Position numbers and translations under genes: made by a program. Positions 8,450 to 18,129 of a stretch of DNA of 64,000 nt are shown here, piece after piece. The notes beneath the pieces are model-generated. The model was not told the origin of the DNA. It made no database searches and saw nothing but the letters and a program-made list of their open reading frames with translations. This stretch comes from Bacillus sp. FJAT-45350 (GTDB taxonomy: Bacteria; Bacillota; Bacilli; Bacillales; NISU01): positions 1,372,079 through 1,436,078 of the forward strand of contig NZ_NISU01000001.1 in the NCBI RefSeq assembly GCF_002335805.1. Reading direction: 5' to 3'. The stretch's first letter is position 1, and each line of letters begins with the position of its first letter.

Positions 8450-9574
8450 TTGAACAATAAATATGAATCACTATTCGAAACAGTTACACTTGGCAACGGA
8501 ACGAAATTAAAAAATCGTTTGATAATGGCTCCAATGACTCATTTCTCATCAAATCCTGATGGTACAGTGTCAGATGATGAGCTGAATTATTATGCTCGTC
8601 GCTCTAGTGGCGTAGGTATGGTAATTACAGCATGTATTTATGTTTCAGAAAATGGTAAAGGATTTAAAAATGAATTTGCTGGTAACAGTGATGAAATGGT
8701 ACCTGGCTTAACTAAGTTAGCTTCAACAATAAAAGAACAAGGTGCCAAAGCTGTATTACAAATTTTTCATGGTGGGCGTATGTGTCCTCCTGAATTAGTA
8801 CCGAATGGAGACATCGTCAGTGCTAGTGCCGTAGCAGCTGAGCAACCGAATGCCGTTACACCACGTGCATTATCAGAAGAAGAAATACAGTCTATTATCA
8901 AGGATTTTGGTGATACGACTCGTCGTGCAATTGAGGCTGGTTTTGATGGTGTTGAAATTCACGGCGCAAATGGATATTTAATTCAACAATTTTTCTCACC
9001 TCATTCGAACTGTCGCGAAGATGAGTGGGGAGGCAGTGTAGAAAAACGAATGAAATTCCCTCTTGCGATAGTTGATGAAGTAAAGCGTGTAGTTACTGAA
9101 CATGCTAAAGAACCATTTATCGTGGGTTATCGCTTCTCACCTGAAGAACCAGAGACACCTGGTATTACAATGGGAGATACATTAGAGCTAGTTGACGTAT
9201 TAGCAAGTAAGGAAATAGACTATCTTCATGTTTCTTTAATGGACTTCTGGTCTACTGCAAAACGAGGAGTAGAAGGTGAGCTGTCCCGTATGGAATTAAT
9301 TAAAGAAAAGGTTAATGAGCGTGTACCAGTTATGGGAGGGGGCTCAATTCAAACAGCTGACGATGCACTTAAAGCACAACAAACAGGTATCCCGTTACTT
9401 GCATTAGGAAGAGAGCTAATAATTGACCCCGATTGGGTTCAGAAAATAGAAGAAGGAAAAGAAGCTGATATTGTTACTGAACTCAACCTTACTGAACAAG
9501 AGCGTCTAGTTGTACCAGATGGTTTATGGAATGTAATCGTGAATACACCAGGATGGTTTCCAGGGGTAAAGTAA
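8450..9574 (+). CDS. Old Yellow Enzyme family NADH-dependent flavin oxidoreductase
   Basis: A 374-residue FMN-dependent TIM-barrel ene-reductase, similar in length and pattern to B. subtilis YqiG. Visible motifs: RLIMAPMTHFSSNPDG near the N-terminus, LQIFHGGRM, the substrate-binding HGANGYLIQQFFSP with its conserved His-Asn pair, and the phosphate-binding end MGGGSIQT with ALGRELIIDPDW. It probably reduces activated alkenes or quinone-like electrophiles in the cytosol. TTG 8435 overlaps GGAGG (8437-8441), so TTG 8450 is the start. It is monocistronic with a strong terminator after it. Confidence 0.85.
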   Translation: MNNKYESLFETVTLGNGTKLKNRLIMAPMTHFSSNPDGTVSDDELNYYARRSSGVGMVITACIYVSENGKGFKNEFAGNSDEMVPGLTKLASTIKEQGAKAVLQIFHGGRMCPPELVPNGDIVSASAVAAEQPNAVTPRALSEEEIQSIIKDFGDTTRRAIEAGFDGVEIHGANGYLIQQFFSPHSNCREDEWGGSVEKRMKFPLAIVDEVKRVVTEHAKEPFIVGYRFSPEEPETPGITMGDTLELVDVLASKEIDYLHVSLMDFWSTAKRGVEGELSRMELIKEKVNERVPVMGGGSIQTADDALKAQQTGIPLLALGRELIIDPDWVQKIEEGKEADIVTELNLTEQERLVVPDGLWNVIVNTPGWFPGVK

Positions 9575-9604
9575 AAGGTTTTAATATAAATCATTACAGA
9601 TTTG

Positions 9605-9656
9605 AACTGCTCTCTATTGTTAGCTTCTTTTAACAATGGAAGGGCAGTTTTTCTGT
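9605..9656 (+). terminator. Terminator of the OYE gene
   Basis: A long imperfect stem beginning AACTGCTC and closing GGGCAGTT, then TTTTCTGTT. Confidence 0.7.
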
Positions 9657-9738
9657 TCATTAAAACTTCGTCATAATGAATCAAATGAAAATCACTCCGT
9701 CACAGATTATACAAACATCTGTAACAAAACTGTTTCTT

Positions 9739-9756
9739 TTGTGAATAAATTCACAA
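9739..9756. promoter_or_regulatory. Rex operator upstream of cydA
   Basis: TTGTGAATAAATTCACAA exactly fits the Rex consensus TTGTGAA-N4-TTCACAA. It lies 66 bases before cydA. Rex is known to repress cyd operons in Bacillus when NADH is low. The exact promoter hexamers are not clear; TATAGT at 9780-9785 and TATACT at 9769-9774 are candidate -10 boxes. Confidence 0.85.
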
Positions 9757-9821
9757 TGTAATAAGGTATATACTGTGAGTATAGTATTTATGTTAAAAAT
9801 GCGAGTTGTGAGGTGGAGAAT

Positions 9822-11159
9822 ATGGATTCAGTTGAATTTAGCCGCTATTTAACAATGTTGACGCTCTCGGTACATGTGATTTTTGCAACAGTTGGTGTTG
9901 GGGTACCACTTTTTATCATGCTAGCACACTGGCTTGGTTTAAAAAAAAATGATCCTCATTATTTATTAATGGCAAAACGTTGGGCTCGTGGTTATGTCAT
10001 TAGTGTAGCTGTTGGGGTAGTAACTGGTACTGCCATTGCCCTGCAACTAGCATTATTATGGCCACGGTTTATGGAGTTTGCCGGTCAGCTAGTAGCATTA
10101 CCGTTATTTATGGAAACATTTGCCTTTTTCTTTGAAGCTATCTTTCTAGGAATTTATTTATATACGTGGAATCGATTTAAAAATCCGAAACATCATTTTT
10201 ATTTACTAGCTCCAGTAGTAATTGGTGGAGCAATGTCAGCACTATTTATCACATCAGTAAATGCGTTCATGAACACACCACAGGGCTTTGTCCTATTAAA
10301 TGGTGAATTAACAAATATTCAACCATTACTAGCAATGTTCAACCCTGCGATGCCGACGAAGGTAGCGCATGTGTTAACGTCTGCCTATATGACATCTGCC
10401 TTTGTGCTTGCTTCGATTGCAGCTTTCCATATGATGCGTGGGAACCGTCACGAGTATCACCGAAAAGCATTGTCTTTAACAATGAAAGTTGGATTTATCT
10501 TCTGTATTGCGACTGCTCTTGTTGGTGACTTATCAGGTAAATTCCTAGCAGAATACCAACCTGAAAAACTAGCAGCTGCAGAGTGGCATTTTGAAACAGA
10601 AGGGGAAGCACCACTTGTACTTTTTGGAATATTAACAGAAACGAATGAAGTCAAATATGGAATCAAAATACCTTATGCACTAAGTTTCCTAGTTCATAAC
10701 AACTTTTCTGGAGTCGTAACAGGCTTAAATGATATTCCAGAAGAATATCATCCACCATATATCGTCCATTATTTCTTTGACATTATGGTATCGATTGGGA
10801 TTGGGCTTACAGTATTGTCGATGATTTACCTGTTAGCACTTAAATTTAAGTGGAAGTTTATAAAAACGAAAATGTTCCGTTATTCACTAGTAGCTTCTGG
10901 ACCATTAGCAATGCTAGCGATACAAGCTGGATGGTGGTTTACAGAGCTAGGTCGTCAACCTTGGATTATGAGAGGGTTCATGACGACAGCAGAAGGTGCG
11001 ACAGATTCTCCTTATGTTTGGGTCATGTTTATTGCCTTTGCTGTACTTTATTTCATCTTACTGGCTGGTACTGCCATTGTGTTAACTCGTATGTTTAAAA
11101 ATAATCCAGTAGAAAAAGAGTTAGAGAAGAGCGCTGAACAAGGGAGGGATGCTGTATGA
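9822..11159 (+). CDS. cydA: Cytochrome bd quinol oxidase subunit I
   Basis: A 445-residue subunit carrying the haems of cytochrome bd and the quinol site. The N-terminal helix has the haem b595 ligand (H18 in LTLSVHVIFA). KVAHVLTSAYMTSAF holds the second conserved histidine, and the GRQPW motif (WFTELGRQPWIMRG) is intact. Length and the short Q-loop region resemble the shorter bd subunits (YthA-like) rather than the long E. coli type. ATG 9822 is chosen over GTG 9813, which is part of the GAGGTGGAG ribosome site. First gene of the cyd operon; overlaps cydB by four bases. Rex control is expected. Confidence 0.95.
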   Translation: MDSVEFSRYLTMLTLSVHVIFATVGVGVPLFIMLAHWLGLKKNDPHYLLMAKRWARGYVISVAVGVVTGTAIALQLALLWPRFMEFAGQLVALPLFMETFAFFFEAIFLGIYLYTWNRFKNPKHHFYLLAPVVIGGAMSALFITSVNAFMNTPQGFVLLNGELTNIQPLLAMFNPAMPTKVAHVLTSAYMTSAFVLASIAAFHMMRGNRHEYHRKALSLTMKVGFIFCIATALVGDLSGKFLAEYQPEKLAAAEWHFETEGEAPLVLFGILTETNEVKYGIKIPYALSFLVHNNFSGVVTGLNDIPEEYHPPYIVHYFFDIMVSIGIGLTVLSMIYLLALKFKWKFIKTKMFRYSLVASGPLAMLAIQAGWWFTELGRQPWIMRGFMTTAEGATDSPYVWVMFIAFAVLYFILLAGTAIVLTRMFKNNPVEKELEKSAEQGRDAV

Positions 11160-12172
11160 CAATCGAAATTCTAGGAATCTCAGTATTATGGCTATTCCTA
11201 TTCGGATATGTTATTGTCGCTTCCATTGACTTTGGGGCTGGTTTTTTCAATGCTTCTACGATTGTGACAAGAAAACATCATATCGTTAACTCTGTTATTC
11301 AGCGTTATTTATCTCCAGTTTGGGAGATTACGAATGTTTTCCTTGTTTTCTTTTTCATTGGGATGATTGGATTTTTCCCACAAACAGCCTATTATTTCGG
11401 GACAGTGCTGTTAATACCGATTAGTATCTCAATTATTTTACTAGCGTTGCGGGGAAGCTATTATGCTTTCAGTACGTACGGAACGAAAGGGCATTTCGGA
11501 TATACGTTGATGTATGGTGTGACAGGGGTACTCATTCCTGCTTCATTAACAACAGCATTAATCGTTTCACAAGGTGGTTTCATTCGTGAAATGCCTTCTG
11601 GAAGAATTGACTTAGACTATGTAGCATTGTTCACTAGTCCATTTGCGTGGTCAATAGTAGTACTAAGTTTAGTGAGTGTCTTGTTTATCTCAGCAAGCTT
11701 TTTAGCGTATTATTCATCTGTCGCTGAGGACTGGAAAGCACTTAAATTATTTAAGAAATACACATGGATTTGGAGTTTTCCTACCATAATCACAGCCGTA
11801 GGAATCATCATTGAAATGAAATGGCATAACCCTTCTCACTTTGAAGGTTTGGTATCACTTTGGTGGCTATTCGCATTATCGTTTGTATCTTTTCTAGTAA
11901 GCTTATGGTTCTTGAAAAAAGGACAGTACGGATGGTCATTTATTTATGTAGTCTTGCAGTTCGCGATTGCCTTTTACGCTTACGGAGTATCACGATATCC
12001 GTATTTACTGTATCCGTATTTGACGATTTATGATGGCTTTACGAATGAAACAATGGCGTATGCATTAATCGCTGTATTTATTTTAGGTCTAATGTTACTC
12101 ATCCCTTCTTTGTATCTCGTTTTCAAGCTGTTTATTATGAATAAGCCTTATATAAAAAAAGGAAAAGTGTGA
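11156..12172 (+). CDS. cydB: Cytochrome bd quinol oxidase subunit II
   Basis: A 338-residue membrane subunit with eight to nine helices, pairing with CydA. The family start is clear (ISVLWLFLFGYVIVASIDFG, where the polar DFGAG turn follows helix 1). ATG overlaps the cydA stop (ATGA), so the two are translationally coupled. It carries no haem in known complexes but is needed for assembly and proton uptake. Confidence 0.93.
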   Translation: MTIEILGISVLWLFLFGYVIVASIDFGAGFFNASTIVTRKHHIVNSVIQRYLSPVWEITNVFLVFFFIGMIGFFPQTAYYFGTVLLIPISISIILLALRGSYYAFSTYGTKGHFGYTLMYGVTGVLIPASLTTALIVSQGGFIREMPSGRIDLDYVALFTSPFAWSIVVLSLVSVLFISASFLAYYSSVAEDWKALKLFKKYTWIWSFPTIITAVGIIIEMKWHNPSHFEGLVSLWWLFALSFVSFLVSLWFLKKGQYGWSFIYVVLQFAIAFYAYGVSRYPYLLYPYLTIYDGFTNETMAYALIAVFILGLMLLIPSLYLVFKLFIMNKPYIKKGKV

Positions 12173-12185
12173 GGAGGACGTAACG

Positions 12186-12287
12186 ATGCATAATTTCTTA
12201 TTATTCTATGCACCACTCCTAATTGTCTTGGTGGCGGTGGTTGTTTCTTTTATCGTCGCAACAAAAAGCACGAAGTTTGAGGAGTAA
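12186..12287 (+). CDS. cydS: CydS-like small third subunit of cytochrome bd
   Basis: A 33-residue single-helix protein in the gap between cydB and cydD, too short for common gene calling. It starts with ATG 12186, 13 bases after the cydB stop, with GAGGACG as ribosome site. The sequence begins MHNFLLFYAPLLIVLVAVVV and ends in a charged tail (KSTKFEE). The 33-residue length and FLxxYAP start match CydS of the Geobacillus bd oxidase, which packs next to haem b558. The stop is three bases before cydD. Confidence 0.85.
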   Translation: MHNFLLFYAPLLIVLVAVVVSFIVATKSTKFEE

Positions 12288-12290
12288 TAA

Positions 12291-14012
12291 ATGAAAACAC
12301 TACAGAAGCTAGCACGTGCACAGAAGGGATGTTATTATGCGCTTTATGGCATGGCAGTAGCTTTCGGTCTTGTCGTTATTTCACAAGCTTATTTGATTGT
12401 TTCCATTGTAGACGATCTATTTCTTGGCAAATATGCTTTTCAGCAAGTAGTACCACTATTAATCGGATTATTATTCGTGCTGCTTTTACGCGCTCTTTTA
12501 TCATATGGAACTGGAATGATTGGGGTAAAAATGGCGTCCGTAGTCAAAGCTGATTACCGGAAGAAGCTCTTAAAGGCCTATTCCTGTCAGTCGGTTCTTA
12601 CCTCTTATAAGGAGCAGTCAGGTAAAAAAGTAAGTGTTATGTTAGATGCAGTTGACGAGCTTGATAGTTTCTATAGTAAGTACATTCCACAAAGAATTGT
12701 TTCATCGATTGTCTCTGTCATGATATTGATTGTTGTCTTTTCACAACATCTCTATTCTGGGTTGATTATCCTTGTGACAGCACCATTTATACCGATTTTT
12801 ATGATTATAATCGGAAAAGCGACTCAGCAAAAATCCGAGGAGAAGCTCGATAGTTTATCATCTTTTTCAGGCAGGTTTTTAGATACACTACAAGGACTAG
12901 TTAGCTTGAAATTATACGGACGTTCTGGTCATTACAAAAATGTGATTGAATCTAGTAGTCTGAATTTCAGAGATTCAACGATGAAAATATTGAAGATAGC
13001 ATTTACTTCTTCATTAATGTTGGAATTCATTTCGATGCTTAGTATTGGCCTTGTTGCATTGGAGCTTGGACTTCGACTTGTTGTATTTGACCAAGTTAGC
13101 TTTTTTACAGCCTTTTTTATCCTGTTACTAGTTCCTGAATTCTTTCATCTGTTAAAAGAGTTAGGAAGTGCCTTTCATGCTGGTCGTAGTAGTACAGGAG
13201 CAGCCTCTAAATTAGAAGAAGCACTTGATAAAGATACAAAAGTTGTATCGTGGGGGAATGAGTCATTAAAAACTAGCCCTCTAAAACTCGAGTTAAAAGA
13301 TGTGAACTATAGCTATGAAAATACAAATTTCTCATTAACAAATGTAAATGCTAGTCTTCCAACTGTTAGTCAAGTTGCGATCGTCGGGAAGAGTGGAGCT
13401 GGTAAAACTACATTACTTCATCTAATTGCTGGTCTATTAAAGCAATCCTACGGTAATATTTTGGTGAATGGTCGTAATCGTTCAGATTACAACGAGAAGG
13501 ATTGGTTTAACAACGTTAGTTATATTACTCAGCATCCGTATTTGTTTTCTGGTTCGATCGCTGAGAACATCTCACTCGGACTTGATGTATCAAGACAAGA
13601 CATCCTAATTGCAGCAAAAAAAGCCAAACTGATAGAGCTAATTGATTCTTTACCGAATGGGTTAGAAACAATAATCGGTGAAGATGGGAGAGGACTATCT
13701 GGTGGTGAAAAACAACGAATCGCCTTAGCACGTGCCTTTTTAAAGGAGCCATCAATCATCCTATTTGATGAACCAACATCGGGACTTGATTTAGTGACCG
13801 AAAGAGTGCTTCATCAGTCTATTAAAGAATTATCTACTTCTTCAATAGTTGTGACTGTTGCACATAGGTTACAAACGGTGAAGCAAGCGAATCATATCCT
13901 ACTTCTTGAAAATGGAAAAATTATAGCTCAAGGAACACATGAGCAGTTAAGCAACTCGGAACATGCTTATCGTCAGTTATTTTCTAGAGAAAGGGGAGGA
14001 GAAGAGCAATGA
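12291..14012 (+). CDS. cydD: Thiol reductant ABC exporter, CydD-type half
   Basis: A 573-residue fused membrane-ATPase half-transporter. About six helices occupy residues 1-290. The nucleotide-binding domain has Walker A GKSGAGKTT, signature LSGGEKQRIALARAF and Walker B ILFDEPTSGLD with the H-loop histidine in VVTVAHRLQ. CydDC exports cysteine/glutathione and is needed to assemble cytochrome bd. In B. subtilis nomenclature the first ABC gene of this operon is called cydC, so the symbol depends on convention. ATG 12291 follows a GAGGAG site; the stop overlaps the next start (ATGA). Confidence 0.9.
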   Translation: MKTLQKLARAQKGCYYALYGMAVAFGLVVISQAYLIVSIVDDLFLGKYAFQQVVPLLIGLLFVLLLRALLSYGTGMIGVKMASVVKADYRKKLLKAYSCQSVLTSYKEQSGKKVSVMLDAVDELDSFYSKYIPQRIVSSIVSVMILIVVFSQHLYSGLIILVTAPFIPIFMIIIGKATQQKSEEKLDSLSSFSGRFLDTLQGLVSLKLYGRSGHYKNVIESSSLNFRDSTMKILKIAFTSSLMLEFISMLSIGLVALELGLRLVVFDQVSFFTAFFILLLVPEFFHLLKELGSAFHAGRSSTGAASKLEEALDKDTKVVSWGNESLKTSPLKLELKDVNYSYENTNFSLTNVNASLPTVSQVAIVGKSGAGKTTLLHLIAGLLKQSYGNILVNGRNRSDYNEKDWFNNVSYITQHPYLFSGSIAENISLGLDVSRQDILIAAKKAKLIELIDSLPNGLETIIGEDGRGLSGGEKQRIALARAFLKEPSIILFDEPTSGLDLVTERVLHQSIKELSTSSIVVTVAHRLQTVKQANHILLLENGKIIAQGTHEQLSNSEHAYRQLFSRERGGEEQ

Positions 14013-15724
14013 AGGAACTCATCCAAATCGTTCGCGTAATGATTAACAAAAGAAGAGATATGGTCTTGTCAATTGTTTTCTGCTATTTAGCAGGAATAAC
14101 AGCAGTCGGTCTATTTGCAGCGAACGGTTACTTAATTTCTCAAGCTGCTCTTCAGCCTCCATTATATATATTAATTGGGATGGTCGCTGTAGTAAAAATA
14201 GGTAGTATCATTCGTGCTGGTAGCCGATACGGTGAACGTTATTATTCACACCGAGCGACCTTCACAATGCTCAGTGATTTACGTGTATTCTTTTTTGAAA
14301 AACTAGAAAAAATGTCACCTAGTACTATTCAGCAGTATAGAAGTGGTGATTTACTTGCTCGAATCGTAGGGGATGTCGAAAGCTTACAGAACTTTTTCCT
14401 TCGAGTGTTGTATCCACCAATCATAATGGTGACAGTGTTTCTAAGTACGATTCTATTCATCTCTTTCTATACCATAGAGGTTGTCTTGTTACTGACAATT
14501 GGTTTACTTCTAACTGGACTCATCATTCCAGCGTGGTTTGCAAAAAGACAAAGAGCAGTATCTACTAACATTATTGAGGAAAGAGCAAACCTGTCTACAG
14601 AGATTACAGAGTGGTTCCAAGGATTTCGAGAATTGAAAATTCATCAACTGGTTAACAAGAAAGAAGAGCAATTAGTTCGAGCTTCAAATGCTTATATTTC
14701 TGAGCAAGAAAGGGCGAGTAAGCAGGCAACAGTAAACCACACTGTAAACCTCGGGACTTCCTTTCTCATTTTTTGGTCGGTCATAGCCGTTAGTGGATAT
14801 TTGGTAGCAACTGGTCAACTAGATGGACTATTCTTAGCAATGATTGTAATGATAAGCCTTACATTATTTGATCACTCTACACCGATGGCGACATTGCCTA
14901 TCTATTATGAAGAAAGTGAAAGAGCGGCAAAACGACTTCATTCAGTGGCAATGGGACAGAAAGAACCGGAACAGAAGAAAAAAACTGTATTATCAGAAGA
15001 TTTTTCATCAATTACGTTTGATAATGTAAGCCTCACTTTTTCAGGAGAACATAGGGAAGCAGTTAAAGGAGTTACATTTAATTTACCAGCTGGTAGTAAG
15101 ACAGCAATCGTTGGGCCAAGTGGTTCTGGTAAATCTACAATACTGAAGCTACTCTTGAACTTGTACCCACCTACTAGTGGAGAAGTATTGTTAGGTGGAA
15201 TTGCTGTTAGTGACGTAGAACATGAGCAACTATGGGCCAAAACAAAGGTCGTCTTACAAGAAAATCATTATTTTGCAGGCACAATAAAGGATAACTTACT
15301 ATTATCAAATGACTCACTAACTGATGCTGAACTTGAAGAACTGCTAGCGGAGGCTCAGCTTTCACATTTCACTCTATCTGATCAAGTAATGGAGAAAGGG
15401 GAAAATCTTTCTGGCGGAGAAAAGCAAAGACTTACGATAGCTCGTGCAGTCGCAAAAAAAGGCTCGTTGTGGTTACTTGATGAGCCTACATCTTCACTAG
15501 ATACTTGGACTGAGCAACGAGTATATGATCTTCTTTTCAGTCGTGGGGAAGACGATACAATGGTAATAATCAGTCATCGCCTATCTGGTCTTGAGAAGAT
15601 GGATCAAATTATCGTCATGGATCAAGGGAGTATCATCGAGCAGGGAACATTTTCAGAGCTAATGGAGAAGAATGGCTATTTTTATCAGTTGAAGCAAATA
15701 GAAGACTCTTATTTGGAGAATTAG
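14009..15724 (+). CDS. cydC: Thiol reductant ABC exporter, CydC-type half
   Basis: A 571-residue partner of the preceding half-transporter. The membrane domain shows the family marker SRYGERYYSHRATF. The ATPase domain carries Walker [10 protein letters not shown], signature LSGGEKQRLTIARAV and Walker B LLDEPTSSLD. It begins inside the last codons of cydD, giving coupled translation, and ends the cyd operon; a terminator follows at 15811. Named cydD in the B. subtilis scheme. Confidence 0.9.
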   Translation: MKELIQIVRVMINKRRDMVLSIVFCYLAGITAVGLFAANGYLISQAALQPPLYILIGMVAVVKIGSIIRAGSRYGERYYSHRATFTMLSDLRVFFFEKLEKMSPSTIQQYRSGDLLARIVGDVESLQNFFLRVLYPPIIMVTVFLSTILFISFYTIEVVLLLTIGLLLTGLIIPAWFAKRQRAVSTNIIEERANLSTEITEWFQGFRELKIHQLVNKKEEQLVRASNAYISEQERASKQATVNHTVNLGTSFLIFWSVIAVSGYLVATGQLDGLFLAMIVMISLTLFDHSTPMATLPIYYEESERAAKRLHSVAMGQKEPEQKKKTVLSEDFSSITFDNVSLTFSGEHREAVKGVTFNLPAGSKTAIVGPSGSGKSTILKLLLNLYPPTSGEVLLGGIAVSDVEHEQLWAKTKVVLQENHYFAGTIKDNLLLSNDSLTDAELEELLAEAQLSHFTLSDQVMEKGENLSGGEKQRLTIARAVAKKGSLWLLDEPTSSLDTWTEQRVYDLLFSRGEDDTMVIISHRLSGLEKMDQIIVMDQGSIIEQGTFSELMEKNGYFYQLKQIEDSYLEN

Positions 15725-15810
15725 ATTATCGTAATTATGATGATTTTTATCAAAATGTAAGTATATTCAAAATACCCTAAAGAAATCGAATTTGACAAAG
15801 AAAAATTAAT

Positions 15811-15845
15811 AACCACTTAGACTTACTAAGCTCTAAGTGGTTTTC
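15811..15845. terminator. Terminator of the cyd operon
   Basis: Stem AACCACTTAG / CTAAGTGGTT followed by TTCTC, just before the convergent YbjQ-family gene. Confidence 0.75.
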
Positions 15846-15854
15846 TCATTAACT

Positions 15855-16175
15855 CTATTCATCTTCAATCAATACAGCTGTCCCGTATACTAATACTTCT
15901 GATGAACCATCCATAATCGAAGAAGTTGTATAGCGGACATTAACTATTGCGTTAGCTCCAAGCTTTTCCGCTTCTTTTATCATTTCACTTTCCGCAAATT
16001 CTCTTGATTCGATAAACATTTCTTCATATTCTGTCATCCTACCACCAACAAGATTTCGTAATCCACCGATGATGTCCTTACCAAGATGCTTTGCCTGTAC
16101 AGTGTTTCCTTTGACGACTCCTAGAGCCTTCACAATTCTTTGCCCTGGTACCGTTTCAGTATTTACAATTAACAT
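15855..16175 (-). CDS. YbjQ/UPF0145 family protein
   Basis: A 106-residue cytosolic protein of the YbjQ (UPF0145) family, which forms pentamers and was once called heavy-metal binding. Typical segments are TVPGQRIVKALGVVKGNTV, the central GGLRNLVGGRMTEYEEM and the end ANAIVNVRYTTSSIMDG. ATG 16175 is preceded by GGGGGAA on the minus strand; an upstream in-frame start at 16214 has no such site. The role is uncertain. Confidence 0.85.
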   Translation of the reverse strand: MLIVNTETVPGQRIVKALGVVKGNTVQAKHLGKDIIGGLRNLVGGRMTEYEEMFIESREFAESEMIKEAEKLGANAIVNVRYTTSSIMDGSSEVLVYGTAVLIEDE

Positions 16176-16371
16176 GTAAAATTCCCCCAATCTTTCACTA
16201 TCATAACATACCAATTCTTATGTAATTCAGAACTTTGAATTATCTTCACAATTTCACAAAAAATAAAGCTACCAACAACTAAGAACAATTTTTTAAAAGA
16301 ATTTGAGCTACATAAATTATGTGAAATATTCAAATAATACCCTTGACATTTCAAGAAAGAAGGTACAGCTA

Positions 16372-17232
16372 TTGGAAAACGAAATGAATTATGGAAAAGA
16401 TTATAAAGTTATTCCTGCTACTTCAGTAGCAAGTGGAATGAGCTTGGAGTTAGTCCCAGATATTACTTGTCATACAATTCAAATCGTAAACATTAGTTTA
16501 GTTGGAAATCCTGACGAGAAAGACTTTGTATTGGTAGATGCAGGGATGCCCGGCTCAGCTAACGAAATTATTTCAGTTACTGAAGAGAGGTTCGGCACTA
16601 AAAGTCGTCCCAAGGCTATTATTTTAACTCATGGGCATTTCGATCATGTTGGGGCAATCCTGGAGTTAGTTAAGCATTGGGATGTTCCGGTGTACGCACA
16701 TGAGCTTGAGATGCCATTTTTAACTGGAAAAATGAAATATCCTGAACCTGACCCTTCAGTAGAAGGTGGAATGGTAGCTAAAATGTCTCCAATGTTTCCA
16801 AATGACCCTATTAACCTTGGTTACCATATTAGGCCACTTCCTGCTGATGGTACTGTACCTCATATGACAGGATTCCGTTGGATTCATACACCAGGACATA
16901 CTCCTGGTCATGTATCATTTTTTAGAGACCGGGATCGTGCATTAATTGTCGGTGATGCTTTTGTTACTGTAAAACAAGAATATCTCTACAAAGTATTAAC
17001 TCAAGAACAGGAGATTAGTGGTCCTCCAAGATATTTAACCCCTGATTGGGTTGCTGCACGTGAGTCAGTTAGAAGGTTAGCTGAATTAAACCCTTCAATT
17101 GCTGTTACAGGACATGGTTTACCGATGGCAGGGCAAGAGTTAACAACGAACTTAGATAAATTAGTAAATAATTTTGATGAAATTGCCATTCCTGACTACG
17201 GTAAGTATGTTGACCAGAAGTTAAAACATTAA
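16372..17232 (+). CDS. MBL-fold metallo-hydrolase
   Basis: A 286-residue metallo-beta-lactamase-fold enzyme. The metal site is THGHFDHVG (HxHxDH), with the further ligands in HTPGHTPGHVSF, GDAF and the C-terminal TGHG. It belongs to the general hydrolase group often annotated as YflN-like or glyoxalase II-like; substrate unknown. The frame is open upstream, but GAAAGAAGG at 16355-16363 places the start at TTG 16372 (ATG 16384 is the alternative). It is monocistronic. Confidence 0.8.
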   Translation: MENEMNYGKDYKVIPATSVASGMSLELVPDITCHTIQIVNISLVGNPDEKDFVLVDAGMPGSANEIISVTEERFGTKSRPKAIILTHGHFDHVGAILELVKHWDVPVYAHELEMPFLTGKMKYPEPDPSVEGGMVAKMSPMFPNDPINLGYHIRPLPADGTVPHMTGFRWIHTPGHTPGHVSFFRDRDRALIVGDAFVTVKQEYLYKVLTQEQEISGPPRYLTPDWVAARESVRRLAELNPSIAVTGHGLPMAGQELTTNLDKLVNNFDEIAIPDYGKYVDQKLKH

Positions 17233-17251
17233 ATTAATTAGAACCAGTTAA

Positions 17252-17277
17252 GGCGACTGTAAAGTTTTCAGTCGTCT
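17252..17277 (+). terminator. Weak hairpin after MBL gene
   Basis: Eight-base stem GGCGACTG / CAGTCGTC without a convincing T-tract. Confidence 0.35.
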
Positions 17278-17386
17278 ATCATGCATAGTTACTGAAAATT
17301 TGTCTTACTTCCTTTTTAAATTATTTGCATGAGCCTGGTAAAAGTTTGTAAAACTAATCTCAATTACTAATGGGGTGAGAAAATAA

Positions 17387-18088
17387 ATGACGGTATTAGA
17401 AATCTTTATCAGAACAACAGTTAGCTTTGTTATCCTGTATATACTGTGTCGTTTACTAAATAAAAAGCTCATTGCACAAATGACATTCTTTGATTTTGTA
17501 GCTGGTATTACAATTGGGTCCATTGTAGCAAGTTCCATGCTTATGAATGATATCCCTATATTAATAGGGATGACTGGATTAATTCTATTTTGTTTCTATA
17601 CCTTTCTTAGTAGCATTGGGGCATTAAAAAGTTTTAGGGGAAGAAAAATTTTAGAGGATGAAACAACCTACCTTATAAAAGATGGACAAGTCCTTGAGAA
17701 AGGACTTAAGAAAGTAAGAATGACCATGGATGGACTTACCACCAATTTGAGAAAAAAGGGATTTTTTTATATTGACCAAGTTGAAACCGCAATTATGGAA
17801 ACAGACGGTACTGTATCAGTACTTGCCAAACCTCCATATTTAAGGGCCATGCAAAAAGACGTTTTTAATGTCCAAATGAGCCGAGGAATAGCACAGGCTT
17901 TTATCATTGATGGAAAAGTACTACAAGAAAGCCTAAAAATGCTCGATAAAGATATGGACTGGGTAAATCAAACACTTCAAAATTTTAATATTTCTAAGGT
18001 GGATGACGTCTTCTTTGCCCAAATAGATCAACTAGGCAACATCTATATTGATAAGCGAGAAGATATTCTTACAAGTCGATTTGATTAA
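17387..18088 (+). CDS. DUF421 membrane protein (YetF/YdfR-like)
   Basis: A 233-residue protein with three N-terminal helices (to about residue 75) and a DUF421 cytosolic domain. The conserved start RTTVSFVILYILCRLLNKK, the DFVAGITIGSIVAS helix and the C-terminal DVFFAQIDQLGNIYIDKRED are characteristic. In Bacillus several DUF421 paralogues are sporulation-linked or stress-linked, but no activity is established. It starts at ATG with GGGGTGAG upstream. A long inverted repeat follows. Confidence 0.85.
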   Translation: MTVLEIFIRTTVSFVILYILCRLLNKKLIAQMTFFDFVAGITIGSIVASSMLMNDIPILIGMTGLILFCFYTFLSSIGALKSFRGRKILEDETTYLIKDGQVLEKGLKKVRMTMDGLTTNLRKKGFFYIDQVETAIMETDGTVSVLAKPPYLRAMQKDVFNVQMSRGIAQAFIIDGKVLQESLKMLDKDMDWVNQTLQNFNISKVDDVFFAQIDQLGNIYIDKREDILTSRFD

Positions 18089-18129
18089 TCGTACATATCA
18101 ATTTAATTTAAGTTAAGTTTTAAAGAATT

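Noticed and set aside
12329-12553. 74-residue ORF inside cydD
   Set aside because: Out-of-frame shadow within the well-supported cydD gene.
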